From: Capsulimonas corticalis
Lineage (GTDB): Bacteria > Armatimonadota > Armatimonadia > Armatimonadales > Capsulimonadaceae
Reading direction: 5' to 3'
NCBI RefSeq assembly: GCF_003574315.2
Contig: NZ_AP025739.1
Location: 6,820,001-6,884,000 of the forward strand
Length of the DNA stretch: 64,000 nt
Position 1 is the first letter of the stretch. Each line of letters opens with the position of its first letter. A model generated the notes under the pieces. It was given only the letters and a program-made list of their open reading frames with translations. It was not told where the DNA came from and searched no databases. The position numbers and the translations under genes were made by a program. This document shows positions 33,958-42,623 of the stretch, piece after piece.

Positions 33958-34245
33958 ATGAGCGCATATTTGGTTTTCACCCGCGAAAGGACGCTGGATC
34001 CGGCGGAACTGGCTATCTATTGGGAAGAGATCGGAGCGACGTTTGCCGGCCATGAGGTAAAGTTGCTTGCGTCTTACGGTCCGCAGGAGGACCTGGAAGG
34101 CGCTCCAACCGAAGGAACCGTCATCGCCGAGTTTCCCAGTATGGAAGCCGCCAAAGCCTGGTATGACAGCCCCGCCTATGTGGCGGTGCGTCAGCATCGC
34201 CTGAAAGGGGCGGTTTATCACGGGCTGATCGTATCCGGGATTTAA
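33958..34245 (+). CDS. DUF1330 family protein
   Basis: A 95-residue protein of the DUF1330 dimeric alpha/beta-barrel (ferredoxin-like) family. Markers are the N-terminal strand SAYLVFTRERTLDPAEL, then GPQEDLEGAPTEGTVIAEFP, and the helix MEAAKAWYDSPAYVAVRQHR that defines the group. Members are small cytosolic proteins of unknown biochemical role, related to YciI and EthD folds. The ribosome site is weak (AAAGAAAT). It lies at the end of a 330-nt transcript led by the promoter at 33592. Confidence 0.85.
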   Translation: MSAYLVFTRERTLDPAELAIYWEEIGATFAGHEVKLLASYGPQEDLEGAPTEGTVIAEFPSMEAAKAWYDSPAYVAVRQHRLKGAVYHGLIVSGI

Positions 34246-34311
34246 AATCTACTGTGAGAGATTCGCGAGCCAAACAATTATGAGCGTGGAGTTGTCACTT
34301 TTATGGTCGAA

Positions 34312-34464
34312 TTAAATTGGCTGCGTGCGATCAGTTTTCGGACTTCGTAAGCCGCCATGGAGCCTAGGAGATGAGGCGCCTAAAAAGCAAAACGGGCAGC
34401 AGCTACGAACTGCCGCCCGCTTCGCAATCCCGGTGTAGCGGAATCGTCGATTTGTACGACGCAT
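34312..34464 (-). CDS. candidate 50-residue arginine-rich peptide
   Basis: An open frame of 50 codons begins MRRTNRRFRYTGIAKRAA and contains CCPFC. Its only strong support is a perfect AAAGGAGG 8 bp before the ATG at 34464. A hairpin with a T-rich tail for the same strand lies inside the frame (34382-34419), so most transcripts might stop before the end. The seven Arg codons among the first 20 would fit a leader peptide, but no gene follows in this orientation until selO. It could be a chance frame or an orphan attenuator. Confidence 0.25.
   Translation of the reverse strand: MRRTNRRFRYTGIAKRAAVRSCCPFCFLGASSPRLHGGLRSPKTDRTQPI
34382..34419 (-). terminator. terminator hairpin on the minus strand with no upstream gene
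   Basis: CGGGCAGCAG / CTGCCGCCCG with a 7-nt loop; one pair is G-T on the minus strand only. There it is followed by TTTTGCTTTTT. The only candidate it could end is the small frame starting at 34464. Confidence 0.6.
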
Positions 34465-34492
34465 AAAAGATACCTCCTTTCTGCGACGTTAG

Positions 34493-34527
34493 AAAGAGCA
34501 GCCCGGCAAGGCTGCTCTTTCGTTTTT
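34493..34527 (+). terminator. rho-independent terminator upstream of rarA
   Basis: A perfect 11-bp stem AAAGAGCAGCC / GGCTGCTCTTT with a 6-nt loop is followed by CGTTTTT. It presumably ends transcripts from the DUF1330 side and insulates rarA. The 34246-34605 gap otherwise shows only the minus-strand hairpin and small frame listed here. Confidence 0.85.
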
Positions 34528-34605
34528 GATTATACCGCTCACACGAAACTCCCGACGAACAATCCCACCTCATGCGAACATCTGTATTAGGGGTACAATG
34601 GCCCC

Positions 34606-35973
34606 ATGGATCTGTTTGACGATGGCCCTGATATCGGCAAAAGCGCGCCTTCCGCGGCGGCGGCCCCCAATACGCCGCTGGCGGCGCGCATGCGGCCGCG
34701 TACGCTGGAAGAGTTTGTCGGCCAGGATCATATCATCGGTGAGAACTCTTTGCTGCGGCGCGCGATTGAAAACGACGCGCTGACGTCGGTGCTCTTTTAT
34801 GGCCCGCCCGGAGTCGGCAAGAGCACGCTCGCGGGCGTGATCGCCAACACAACCAAGGCGAACTTCGAGAATTTCTCGGCGGTCACGCAGGGCGTGCCCG
34901 ATCTGCGCAAAGTAATCGAAGCCGCCGCGATGCGCCGCAAGCTTTACGGCACGAAGACCGTGCTGTTCATCGACGAAATCCATCGCTTCAATAAGTCCCA
35001 GCAGGACGCCCTGCTGCCGCATGTGGAAAACGGCACCGTGGTGCTGATCGGCGCGACCACCGAGAACCCTTATTTTGAAGTCAACGCGCCCCTGCTCTCG
35101 CGCGCACGCGTCTTCACGTTCGAGTCGCTGACGAACGAGCAGATCGGCGGCCTGATCGACCGCGCCGTTTCGGACACCAAAGTCGGCCTGGGCGATCTGC
35201 GCATCGAATTGGAGCCCGACGCCCGCGAGCATATCATCGACCGCGCGCAGGGCGACGCGCGCACGGCGCTGAACGCCCTGGAGCTTGCGGCGGTCACGAC
35301 GCGGCCGGAATCGCGCAAGGCGGACGCGGTGCGCCGCATCACGCGCGCCGTCGCCGAGGACGCCCTCCAGCAGCGCGCCCTCGCCTACGACAAAGGCGGC
35401 GACAACCACTACGACACGATCTCCGCCTTCATCAAATCCCTGCGCGGCACCGATCCCGACGCCGCCCTGCACTACCTCGCCAAGATGCTCAAAGCCGGCG
35501 AAGACGCCCGCTTCATCGCCCGCCGCCTCGTCGTCCTCGCCTCCGAGGACATCGGCAACGCCGACCCGATGGCGCTGGTCGTCGCGAACGCCGCCGCGCA
35601 CGCCGTGGAGTACGTCGGCCTGCCCGAAGCGCGGATCAACCTCGCCCAGGCCGTCACCTATCTCGCGTCCGCCCCCAAGTCCAACGCCTCCTATGTCGGA
35701 CTGAACCGCGCGATGCAAGACCTGGAAGCGGCCCAGCAGCGCGCCGTCCCCAAGCACCTGCGCGACCCACGCAGCGGCACAGGAAGGCCGAAGACGGAAG
35801 ATATTCCCTACGTCTATCCGCACGACCAGCCAAACGGCTACGCCGATCAGCAGTATATGCCCGAGGGCATTCAAACTCAGCCGTATTACGAGCCGACAGA
35901 CAGGGGACACGAAATCCGAATCCGCGAGCGGCTGGCGCGGTTGCGGGGGACGGCGGCGGAGAGCGAAGAATAG
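34606..35973 (+). CDS. rarA: replication-associated recombination protein A (RarA/MgsA AAA+ ATPase)
   Basis: A 455-residue clamp-loader-like AAA+ ATPase acting at stalled replication forks. It shows [18 protein letters not shown], Walker [10 protein letters not shown], the Walker B/DExH region [19 protein letters not shown], sensor 1 [11 protein letters not shown], and the C-terminal tetramerisation domain ([40 protein letters not shown]). The last 35 residues are a charged tail. TACAAT at 34594-34599 lies exactly 6 bp before the ATG, and there is no ribosome site, so the message is probably leaderless. A palindromic repeat begins 4 bp after the stop. Confidence 0.95.
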   Translation: MDLFDDGPDIGKSAPSAAAAPNTPLAARMRPRTLEEFVGQDHIIGENSLLRRAIENDALTSVLFYGPPGVGKSTLAGVIANTTKANFENFSAVTQGVPDLRKVIEAAAMRRKLYGTKTVLFIDEIHRFNKSQQDALLPHVENGTVVLIGATTENPYFEVNAPLLSRARVFTFESLTNEQIGGLIDRAVSDTKVGLGDLRIELEPDAREHIIDRAQGDARTALNALELAAVTTRPESRKADAVRRITRAVAEDALQQRALAYDKGGDNHYDTISAFIKSLRGTDPDAALHYLAKMLKAGEDARFIARRLVVLASEDIGNADPMALVVANAAAHAVEYVGLPEARINLAQAVTYLASAPKSNASYVGLNRAMQDLEAAQQRAVPKHLRDPRSGTGRPKTEDIPYVYPHDQPNGYADQQYMPEGIQTQPYYEPTDRGHEIRIRERLARLRGTAAESEE

Positions 35974-35977
35974 AAGA

Positions 35978-36122
35978 GGCCCTCACCCGGCCCTTCGGGC
36001 CACCCTCTCCCAATTCTAGGAGAGGGTTAAGAGTAAGATTTTGGATCTTCGATCCAAATCAGAAAATCCCCTCTGACTCCCCCTCTCCCAATTTTGGGAG
36101 AGGGGGCCGGGGGGTGAGGGCT
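35978..36122. repeat. palindromic intergenic element, copy B
   Basis: The left end GGCCCTCACCCGGCCC is identical to copy A. Inner hairpins are CCCTCTCCCAATTCTAGGAG and its partner, and the centre is GGATCTTCGATCC. The right end is GGGGGGTGAGGGCT. It begins 4 bp after the rarA stop. Confidence 0.9.
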
Positions 36123-36147
36123 CTCCAATTCCCGTCCGCCCGCTTGA

Positions 36148-36176
36148 TTGACGCCCTCTTTGTTTATATGGATAAT
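36148..36176 (+). promoter_or_regulatory. promoter of pepV-mnmA
   Basis: TTGACG (36148-36153), a 17-bp spacer and GATAAT (36171-36176) lie 32 bp beyond the edge of a palindromic repeat and give a leader of about 30 nt. Confidence 0.75.
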
Positions 36177-36214
36177 AAGCTGGGTATATTGTCGTCCGAT
36201 GGAGAGAAGTAAGC

Positions 36215-37633
36215 GTGACCCAATACGAGAAGATTGACGAGCAGTTGTCGGCCTGGATCGATGCGCATTCCGAGGAAATTATCGAAGTCACCCGAGGTCT
36301 GCTGAGGATCCCGAGCGTCAAAGGCGAGCCGGCCGACGGAGCGCCGTTTGGAGCCGAAACGCGGCGCGCTCTCGACTTCGCGCTGGGTTACGCACAGACG
36401 CAGGGCCTGACGATTCGCAATCTCGACGGGTATGCGGGACACGCCGAATGGCGCGCGCCGGGCGTGGCCGAAGATGCGCCGATCGTCGGCGTTCTGGCGC
36501 ATGTGGACGTGGTTCCCGCCGGTGACGGCTGGAAGCATGAGCCCTACGGCGCGGAGCTTGAAGACGGAATTATTTACGCGCGCGGCGTGGCCGATGACAA
36601 AGGCCCGGCGATGGCGGGACTGTTCGCCGTGCTCGCGGCGCACGCCGTCGGCGCGCCGGCGACCCACCGCGTGCGCGTGATTTTGGGCGCCGATGAAGAA
36701 AGCGGCTTCGGCTGCGTCAAGCACTACTTTGCGCAGGAAGAGATGCCGGCGACCGGGTTCACGCCCGACGCGGCCTTCCCGCTCGTGTACGCCGAAAAGG
36801 GCATCGCGAACTTCATCGTGACCAAGGAACTTTCGCGACCGGAAAGCGGTTGGATTCTGGAGAGTCTGAGCGGCGGCCTACGCTCCAATATGGTCCCGGA
36901 CTCCGCCACGGCCGTCGTGACGGGACCGGCGGCGGACCTGGAAAGCGCGGCGGCGACGCTGAATGCGATCGATGATGTGACGGCGGATCTTCAGGGCGAT
37001 ACGCTGAGCGTGAAGGCGGTTGGAATCTCCGCCCATGGCAGCACGCCCGACGAGGGGCGCAACGCCGTTGCGGTCCTGGCGAAGGCCCTGCTGACCCTGG
37101 ATGGCTGGAACGCGCCAACGCGCAATCTCGTAGAGATTGTTGAGCGCTGGGGCGCGGACACCACGGGCGCGGCCCTGGGAGTCGCGGGCGAGGATGAAGT
37201 TGCGGGACCGCTGACTTCCAACCTCGGCGTGACGATGTTTCAAGACGGCAAGCTGACCCTGACCTTTAACTTCCGATACCCGGTTACGTGGGGGCTGGAC
37301 GCCGTCAAGGCGAAGATCGCGCCGGCGCTTGCCGAGAGCGAGTTTACGCTGGCGGACGTCCACAACCAGGATGCGATCTATATTCCGACGGACGATCCGC
37401 TGGTCGCCACGCTGCTGAAAGTCTATCGCGACGAGACCGGCGACATGAGCGCTCCGCTGACCATGGGCGGCGGCACCTATGCGCGCGCCATGAAAAAGGG
37501 CGTGGCGTTCGGCCCTGGGTTCCCGGGCTTCGCGACCGGCATTCACCAATCGGACGAGCGATGGCCGGTCGATCACCTGATTCGTTCGGCGAAGATTTAC
37601 GCCAAGGCGATTGTCCGCCTGGCGAACGGCTAA
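36215..37633 (+). CDS. pepV: M20 family dipeptidase PepV
   Basis: A 472-residue zinc peptidase that hydrolyses dipeptides. Metal ligands are seen in GVLAHVDVVPAGDGWKHEPY (His and, after YARGVADDKGP, Asp), then ILGADEESGFGCVKHYF with the catalytic and metal Glu, and AFPLVYAEKG. The lid domain includes GISAHGSTPDEGRNAV, and the last ligand His is in FATGIHQSDERWPVDHLI. Start is GTG with GGAGAG 9 bp upstream. mnmA follows by 42 bp with no terminator between them, so the two probably share the promoter at 36148. Confidence 0.93.
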   Translation: MTQYEKIDEQLSAWIDAHSEEIIEVTRGLLRIPSVKGEPADGAPFGAETRRALDFALGYAQTQGLTIRNLDGYAGHAEWRAPGVAEDAPIVGVLAHVDVVPAGDGWKHEPYGAELEDGIIYARGVADDKGPAMAGLFAVLAAHAVGAPATHRVRVILGADEESGFGCVKHYFAQEEMPATGFTPDAAFPLVYAEKGIANFIVTKELSRPESGWILESLSGGLRSNMVPDSATAVVTGPAADLESAAATLNAIDDVTADLQGDTLSVKAVGISAHGSTPDEGRNAVAVLAKALLTLDGWNAPTRNLVEIVERWGADTTGAALGVAGEDEVAGPLTSNLGVTMFQDGKLTLTFNFRYPVTWGLDAVKAKIAPALAESEFTLADVHNQDAIYIPTDDPLVATLLKVYRDETGDMSAPLTMGGGTYARAMKKGVAFGPGFPGFATGIHQSDERWPVDHLIRSAKIYAKAIVRLANG

Positions 37634-37675
37634 CCCACGAGTGAGACCGCGCCGAGCCGGCGCAAGGCGAAATTT

Positions 37676-38773
37676 ATGAGTACGAAGCCAACAGTTGTGG
37701 TCGCGATGAGCGGCGGAGTCGATTCCTCGGTCGCTGCGGGCCTTCTGCTGCGTCAAGGCTACAACGTCCTTGGCATTACGATGCAGATCTGGCAGGAAAG
37801 CACGACGCAGACCAAAGGCGCCGGCTGCTGCAGCCTGGGAGCCGTGGAGGACGCGCGCCGCGTCGCCGCCAAGCTCGGCATCCCGCATTACGTCATGAAC
37901 TTCCGCGAGTTCTTCGCCGAGAAGGTCATCGACAACTTCATCTCGGAATACAAGAACGGACGCACCCCGAACCCGTGCGTCAACTGCAATCGCTACGTCA
38001 AGTTCGACGCCCTTTTGTCCAAAGCGCAGGATCTGGGCGCGGAGTATTTAGCGACCGGTCATTACGCCCGTGTGGAGTTCCACGAAGACCGCCGCCGCTG
38101 GACGCTGCGACGCGCGCTGGATCACGACAAGGATCAGACGTACGCCCTGTACCACTTCACGCAGCCGGAGTTGGAGCATACGCTCATGCCGCTGGGCCTG
38201 GTGACGAACAAGGCCGAAACCCGCGCCATCGCCGAAGAGCTGGGCCTGCTGGTCAGCAACAAGCCCGATTCCCAGGAAATCTGCTTCGTGCAGGGCGGCT
38301 CTTACACGGACTTCCTCGCCGACGCCGCGCCGGAAACGGTGCAGCCAGGCGATATCGTGGACACCACCGGCAAACGGCGCGGCTCGCATGACGGCATCGC
38401 GTTCTACACGATCGGCCAGCGCAAGCGCGTAAACGTCGGCTCCCCGATCCCGCTCTACGTGGTCGGTATCGACGCAAAAACCAACACGATCACGGTCGGC
38501 GGCAATGACGATCTTCTGGAAGAGGGCCTGATCGCCGACGACGTCAACTGGATCGGTCTCGCCGGCATCGACGGCCCGCTGCCGATCATGGCGAAGATCC
38601 GCTACAACATGGACGCCGTTCCCGCCGTTGTTTCTCCTGGCGAGAATGGCTCGCTAATTCTGAAATTCGATCAAGCGCAGCGCGCCGTGACGCCCGGCCA
38701 GTCGCTCGTCATGTACGAAGACAACGGCGACTCCGTCATCGGCGGGGGGACGATCCAGCAGGCGTTTAAGTAA
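37676..38773 (+). CDS. mnmA: tRNA-specific 2-thiouridylase MnmA
   Basis: A 365-residue enzyme that thiolates U34 of tRNA-Lys, Glu and Gln with ATP and a sulfur relay. The PP-loop MSGGVDSSVAA starts the protein. The catalytic cysteines lie in NPCVNCNRYVKF and SQEICFVQGGSYTDFL, and tRNA-binding segments are GHYARV and KDQTYALYHF. The C-terminal domain holds GKRRGSHDGIAFYTIGQRKR. MnmA works in the same U34 pathway as MnmE, found at 59531 in this window. AAGG stands upstream of the ATG. A palindromic repeat begins 2 bp after the stop. Confidence 0.96.
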   Translation: MSTKPTVVVAMSGGVDSSVAAGLLLRQGYNVLGITMQIWQESTTQTKGAGCCSLGAVEDARRVAAKLGIPHYVMNFREFFAEKVIDNFISEYKNGRTPNPCVNCNRYVKFDALLSKAQDLGAEYLATGHYARVEFHEDRRRWTLRRALDHDKDQTYALYHFTQPELEHTLMPLGLVTNKAETRAIAEELGLLVSNKPDSQEICFVQGGSYTDFLADAAPETVQPGDIVDTTGKRRGSHDGIAFYTIGQRKRVNVGSPIPLYVVGIDAKTNTITVGGNDDLLEEGLIADDVNWIGLAGIDGPLPIMAKIRYNMDAVPAVVSPGENGSLILKFDQAQRAVTPGQSLVMYEDNGDSVIGGGTIQQAFK

Positions 38774-38775
38774 GA

Positions 38776-38909
38776 GGCCCTCACCCCCAGCCCCCTCTCC
38801 CAATTTTGGGAGAGGGGGAGTCAGAGGGATTTTTATTTGGATCTTTGATCCAACTCTTAACCCTATCCTAGAATTGGGAGAGGGTGGCGCGAAGCGCCGG
38901 GTGAGGGCC
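38776..38909. repeat. palindromic intergenic element, copy C
   Basis: Opposite orientation to copies A and B: it begins GGCCCTCACCCCCAGCC and ends CGCCGGGTGAGGGCC. The centre GGATCTTTGATCC matches copy B. It starts 2 bp after the mnmA stop. Confidence 0.9.
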
Positions 38910-38923
38910 GCTCCGAGTAAATT

Positions 38924-39244
38924 ATGGCAAAAGAAGAACAAAATGGCGCGGGGATCATTATTCTCGCGGGGATCGGCGTCGGCGTGCTGACGGGCGTCGC
39001 GGTCGGGCTGCTGCTGGGGCGTCGCAATGCGCAGCGGACCAGCGATGAGATCACCGAAACCGTCGATGAGCTGCGCACGAAGGCTCAGCATGTGCTGCAA
39101 GAGCTATCGGATAATGTGACCGATCTGGTGGAGAAGAGCCGCCAAATTCTGGAAGACGCAGACAGTGACGCCGCCAATCATGCGGCGGCGCCCCAAAGCA
39201 ATCATCATAACGGCGCGACCAACACCCATGCGGAGATCCGGTAA
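38924..39244 (+). CDS. YtxH-domain membrane protein
   Basis: A 106-residue protein with one transmembrane helix (GIIILAGIGVGVLTGVAVGL) followed by LGRRNAQRTSDEI, a coiled-coil-like amphipathic region and a His/Asn/Ala-rich tail. This is the YtxH (gas-vesicle GvpP-like) layout, found in many general-stress proteins. It stands 36 bp before the RsbV/RsbW/sigma module, which suggests it belongs to or is controlled with the stress regulon. No specific biochemical role is known. Confidence 0.75.
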   Translation: MAKEEQNGAGIIILAGIGVGVLTGVAVGLLLGRRNAQRTSDEITETVDELRTKAQHVLQELSDNVTDLVEKSRQILEDADSDAANHAAAPQSNHHNGATNTHAEIR

Positions 39245-39280
39245 GACCACGGACGGGCAGGGAACAGAAGGAGAATTCCA

Positions 39281-39634
39281 TTGAACTTGACGATTAATAG
39301 CCGAACTCCGAATGAAACGACCCGGATCCTTGAGATCGAGGGCGAAATCGATGTCTACACTTCGCCGCAGCTCAAGCAAGAGATTGTCAAGCTGGCCGAA
39401 GGCGGCGTCAAGCACCTGATCATTAACCTCTCCAAGGTGGAATATCTCGACAGCACCGGCCTCGGCGTGCTGATCGGCGGACTGAAGCGGCTGCGCGAAG
39501 CCGAAGGCAACCTCGTCCTCGTGGGACCGGCGCTGCGCATCCTGCGCATCTTCGAGATCACCGGCCTGGATAAGATTTTCGACATCTACGCGACCGAAGA
39601 AGACGCAGCGGCCAAAGAAGGAGTGTCTTTGTGA
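39281..39634 (+). CDS. rsbV: anti-sigma factor antagonist (STAS, RsbV/SpoIIAA type)
   Basis: A 117-residue STAS-domain protein that, when unphosphorylated, binds the anti-sigma factor and frees the sigma factor. It has ILEIEGEIDVYTSPQLKQ and the phosphorylation loop VEYLDSTGLGVLIGGLKRL with the conserved Ser, followed by the usual NLVLVGPALRILRIFEITGL helix region. Start is TTG with AAGGAG 8 bp upstream. The last codons overlap the RsbW start by 4 bases. It forms a partner-switch module with the next two genes. Confidence 0.92.
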   Translation: MNLTINSRTPNETTRILEIEGEIDVYTSPQLKQEIVKLAEGGVKHLIINLSKVEYLDSTGLGVLIGGLKRLREAEGNLVLVGPALRILRIFEITGLDKIFDIYATEEDAAAKEGVSL

Positions 39635-40059
39635 CTCAGACTCTTTGCGACACCGTAGAACTCGTGATCCCCTGCCGTCCGGAATATGTCGGTGTTGCGC
39701 GACTCGCCGTGCTGGGCATTGCCAGCCGCATGCCGTTCTCCTATGACGAAGTGGAAGATGTCCGCCTCGCCGTGGGCGAGGCCTGCACCCACGCCGTCGA
39801 GCGCGCCGGCGACACGTCCGCGCAGATCAAGATCGTCAGCACCATCGACTCCGTCGCCCTGGTCATCGAAGTGATCGACGACGTACCTGTCGGCACGGAG
39901 CCGGTCGTCCAGTCCGAGGACGCGCAGCTTCTGGAAGCCGCCGGAGTGGACCAGCAGGGCCTGGGCGCGCTGCTGATGGAGATCCTCGTGGATGAGGTCA
40001 AAATCACGTCGTCCGAAACCGGCACCAGCGTTCGCCTGACGAAGTTTGCTCCCGAATAA
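39631..40059 (+). CDS. rsbW: anti-sigma regulatory factor (RsbW-like GHKL protein) with altered ATP site
   Basis: A 142-residue HATPase_c-like protein. The N-box region reads DVRLAVGEACTHAVERAG. The Asn that binds Mg-ATP in SpoIIAB/RsbW (EAxxN) is His here, and the nearby His is Arg. The first glycine box (EVIDDVPVGTEP) lacks the usual DxGxG, while GLGALLMEILVDEVKI matches the second box. It should still bind the sigma factor and antagonist, but kinase activity against RsbV is doubtful. GTG start overlaps the upstream stop (GTGA). It is followed after 60 bp by the sigma gene. Confidence 0.85.
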   Translation: MTQTLCDTVELVIPCRPEYVGVARLAVLGIASRMPFSYDEVEDVRLAVGEACTHAVERAGDTSAQIKIVSTIDSVALVIEVIDDVPVGTEPVVQSEDAQLLEAAGVDQQGLGALLMEILVDEVKITSSETGTSVRLTKFAPE

Positions 40060-40119
40060 AGCAACGGCGCTTCTTTTTTAGCAGCGTCGCTTCCTGGCGC
40101 GAATAGATCTAACCCTACT

Positions 40120-40899
40120 ATGACACTCAAAAAGGCCAGCAGCGACTGGACCCAGGCCGATACGGACACGCTGTTCGCACGTTATATCCGGACACGTGAT
40201 CCCGCCCTGCGCGATCGGCTCGTCGTTCTTCACCAAAACCTGGTGCGATATCTCGCCAGCAAGTTCGTCAATCGCGGCGAGCCGCTCGACGATCTCATCC
40301 AGGTCGGCACGATTGGCCTCATCAACGCCATCGACCGCTTCGATTCCGATCGCGGCACGAAGTTCTCGACCTACGCCACTCCCACGATCGTCGGGGAGAT
40401 CCGCCGATACTTCCGCGACAAGGCCTGGAGCCTCAAAGTTCCTCGCCGGCTTCAGGAGCTCAACCAGGCCGCCGCGAAGGCGCAGGAAGACCTGAGCAGC
40501 AAACTCGGCCGGCCGCCCACGATCCAGGAAGTCGCCGCGCGCATCGGCGCCACGGAAGAAGAAACCCTCGAAGCGATCGAACTAGGGAACGCCTACGACA
40601 CCGTTTCGCTTGACAGCAAGATGATGTCCGATTCGGACAGCGCTCCGCTGTCGCTCGCGGAGTTCGTCGGCGCCGAGGATGAATCCCTGCAAGCCCTGGA
40701 AGAGTACGGCGATCTGGACAAGGCTATCGAGTGCCTGGATCCCCGGGAGCGCGCCATCATCGTCCACCGCTTCTTCAAGGATATGTCGCAGGCCGAAGTC
40801 GCCAAGCAGCTCAACATCTCACAGATGCACGTCTCACGACTGCAAAACCGCGCCCTGCAGCAGCTAAAGCGCTTTATGAACGAGGCGGAGCCACGCTGA
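40120..40899 (+). CDS. RNA polymerase sigma factor, SigB/SigF/SigG group
   Basis: A 259-residue group 3 sigma factor. Region 2 contains [38 protein letters not shown] and [18 protein letters not shown]. Region 3 spans [17 protein letters not shown]. Region 4 has [19 protein letters not shown] and [20 protein letters not shown]. It is probably held inactive by the upstream RsbW-like protein and released by RsbV. pckA follows by 26 bp without a terminator and may be read through from this operon. Confidence 0.95.
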   Translation: MTLKKASSDWTQADTDTLFARYIRTRDPALRDRLVVLHQNLVRYLASKFVNRGEPLDDLIQVGTIGLINAIDRFDSDRGTKFSTYATPTIVGEIRRYFRDKAWSLKVPRRLQELNQAAAKAQEDLSSKLGRPPTIQEVAARIGATEEETLEAIELGNAYDTVSLDSKMMSDSDSAPLSLAEFVGAEDESLQALEEYGDLDKAIECLDPRERAIIVHRFFKDMSQAEVAKQLNISQMHVSRLQNRALQQLKRFMNEAEPR

Positions 40900-40925
40900 C
40901 ACCCGTCAAAGGATATCGACAAACA

Positions 40926-42512
40926 ATGCCTACGGAACACTCCGTCCGTTTTTTCGCCGCATTGGAGCGGCACGCTCACAGGCTGCATCGCAGCCTGAGC
41001 GTGCCGCTTTTGTTTGAGGCCGCCATCCATCGCGGCGAAGCCCAGGTCTCCGAGACCGGCGCCCTGCGCGCCGTCACCGGCAAGTACACGGGGCGCTCGC
41101 CGCAAGACAAATTCCTGGTGGATAACGCCGCGACACACGACCTCGTTGATTGGGGAAAAGTCAATCAGCCACTCGCCCCCGAAGACTTCGAGAACCTGCG
41201 CGCTCGAATGGAAGAGTTCGCCGCCGGCAAAGAACTCTTCGTCTTCGACGGCTTCGCGGGCGCGTCGCCCGAATACCGCCTCCCGATCCGCGTCGTCACA
41301 CAGTACGCCTGGCATTCGCTCTTCGCGCACCAGCTTTTCGTCCGCCCTACTCCATCCCAATTGGAGAACTTCGTCCCGGAGTTCTTGCTGGTCGATCTGC
41401 CCGGCTTCCACGCCGATCCCGTGCGCGACCATACGCGCTCCGAAACGGTGATCACGCTCAACTTCGAAAGCCGCATTGGTCTCATCTGCGGCACGGAGTA
41501 CGCCGGCGAGATCAAAAAGAGCATCTTCACTGTCCTGAATTTCTTGCTGCCCCAGCAGGACGTCTTCCCGATGCACTGCTCGGCCAACACCGGCCCGGAC
41601 GGCGGCGTCTCCCTCTTCTTCGGCTTATCGGGAACGGGTAAGACCACGCTCTCCGCCGATCCCGACCGTAAGCTTATCGGCGACGACGAACACGGCTGGT
41701 CCGGCGCCGGCGTGTTCAACTTCGAAGGCGGCTGCTACGCCAAATGCATTCGGCTGAGCGCCGAAGGCGAGCCGCAGATCTGGGACGCCATCAAGTTCGG
41801 TTCTGTCCTGGAAAACGTTGTCCTCGACCCCGAAACGCGTGCGGCGGATTACGACGATGTCTCGCTCACCGAGAACACGCGCGCCGCCTACCCCGTCGAT
41901 TTCATCCCGAGCGCGGTAATCCCCGGCGTCGGCGGCCACCCCGACACAATCTTCTTCCTCACCGCCGACGCCTTCGGCGTCCTGCCGCCGATCTCACGCC
42001 TGACGCGCGATCAGGCGATGTACCACTTCATGAGCGGCTACACGAGTAAGCTCGCCGGCACCGAGCGCGGCGTCACCGAACCCGAACCCAACTTCAGCTC
42101 CTGCTTCGGCGCCCCCTTCTGGCCGCTGCCGCCCGCGCACTACGCCCAGATGCTCGGCAACCGTTTGGACACCCACAACGCCGTCTGCTATCTCGTAAAC
42201 ACCGGCTGGACCGGCGGCCCCTACGGCGTCGGCTCCCGCATGAAACTCACCTACACCCGCGCCATGATCCACGCCGCCCTCTCCGGCGCTCTGCGCGACG
42301 CACAGACGGTCATCGATCCCGTCTTCGGCCTCCAAATCCCCACACATATCGACGGCGTGCCCGACGAGATCTTGCAGCCCAGCCAGACATGGAGCAGCAA
42401 GTCCGAGTACGACACAGCAGCGCAGAAGCTCGCGCAGCGATTTGCGGAGAACTTCCAAAAGTTTGGGGAAGTGTCGGCGGAGATTGCCGGGGCGGGACCG
42501 AGGATCTCGTGA
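40926..42512 (+). CDS. pckA: phosphoenolpyruvate carboxykinase (ATP)
   Basis: A 528-residue gluconeogenic enzyme that makes PEP, CO2 and ADP from oxaloacetate and ATP. It has [15 protein letters not shown], the [18 protein letters not shown] segment and the [10 protein letters not shown] loop. Walker A is [15 protein letters not shown], and the kinase-2-like LIGDDEHGW with [12 protein letters not shown] carries metal and substrate ligands. The frame is open back to 40731 within the sigma gene; ATG at 40926, with AAAGGA upstream, gives the family N-terminus. It lies 26 bp after the sigma factor gene, which may tie it to stress or starvation. Confidence 0.95.
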   Translation: MPTEHSVRFFAALERHAHRLHRSLSVPLLFEAAIHRGEAQVSETGALRAVTGKYTGRSPQDKFLVDNAATHDLVDWGKVNQPLAPEDFENLRARMEEFAAGKELFVFDGFAGASPEYRLPIRVVTQYAWHSLFAHQLFVRPTPSQLENFVPEFLLVDLPGFHADPVRDHTRSETVITLNFESRIGLICGTEYAGEIKKSIFTVLNFLLPQQDVFPMHCSANTGPDGGVSLFFGLSGTGKTTLSADPDRKLIGDDEHGWSGAGVFNFEGGCYAKCIRLSAEGEPQIWDAIKFGSVLENVVLDPETRAADYDDVSLTENTRAAYPVDFIPSAVIPGVGGHPDTIFFLTADAFGVLPPISRLTRDQAMYHFMSGYTSKLAGTERGVTEPEPNFSSCFGAPFWPLPPAHYAQMLGNRLDTHNAVCYLVNTGWTGGPYGVGSRMKLTYTRAMIHAALSGALRDAQTVIDPVFGLQIPTHIDGVPDEILQPSQTWSSKSEYDTAAQKLAQRFAENFQKFGEVSAEIAGAGPRIS

Positions 42513-42623
42513 CCCTGGCGGCGCCCCGTCCCCCCGCGCTTTAGCGCGTCCACCCAGAGGGCGCCAGGGCCGAAGCCGGGAAAGGGGACAAACGAGCCAA
42601 AGCGAGTTGAGGGGAGGGGGCCT
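42513..42623. repeat. inverted-repeat intergenic sequence
   Basis: Lies between convergent pckA and the esterase. CCCTGGCG at its start pairs with CGCCAGGG about 45 bp later, and a CGCGCTTTAGCGCG palindrome lies between them; a run of GAGGGGAGGGGGCC ends it. It resembles REP-type dispersed palindromes but no second copy is in the window. Confidence 0.45.

Noticed and set aside
34246-34605. A tRNA or riboswitch in the rarA upstream gap
   Set aside because: Only two terminator-like hairpins and a mini-ORF are visible; no known riboswitch core sequence was recognised.
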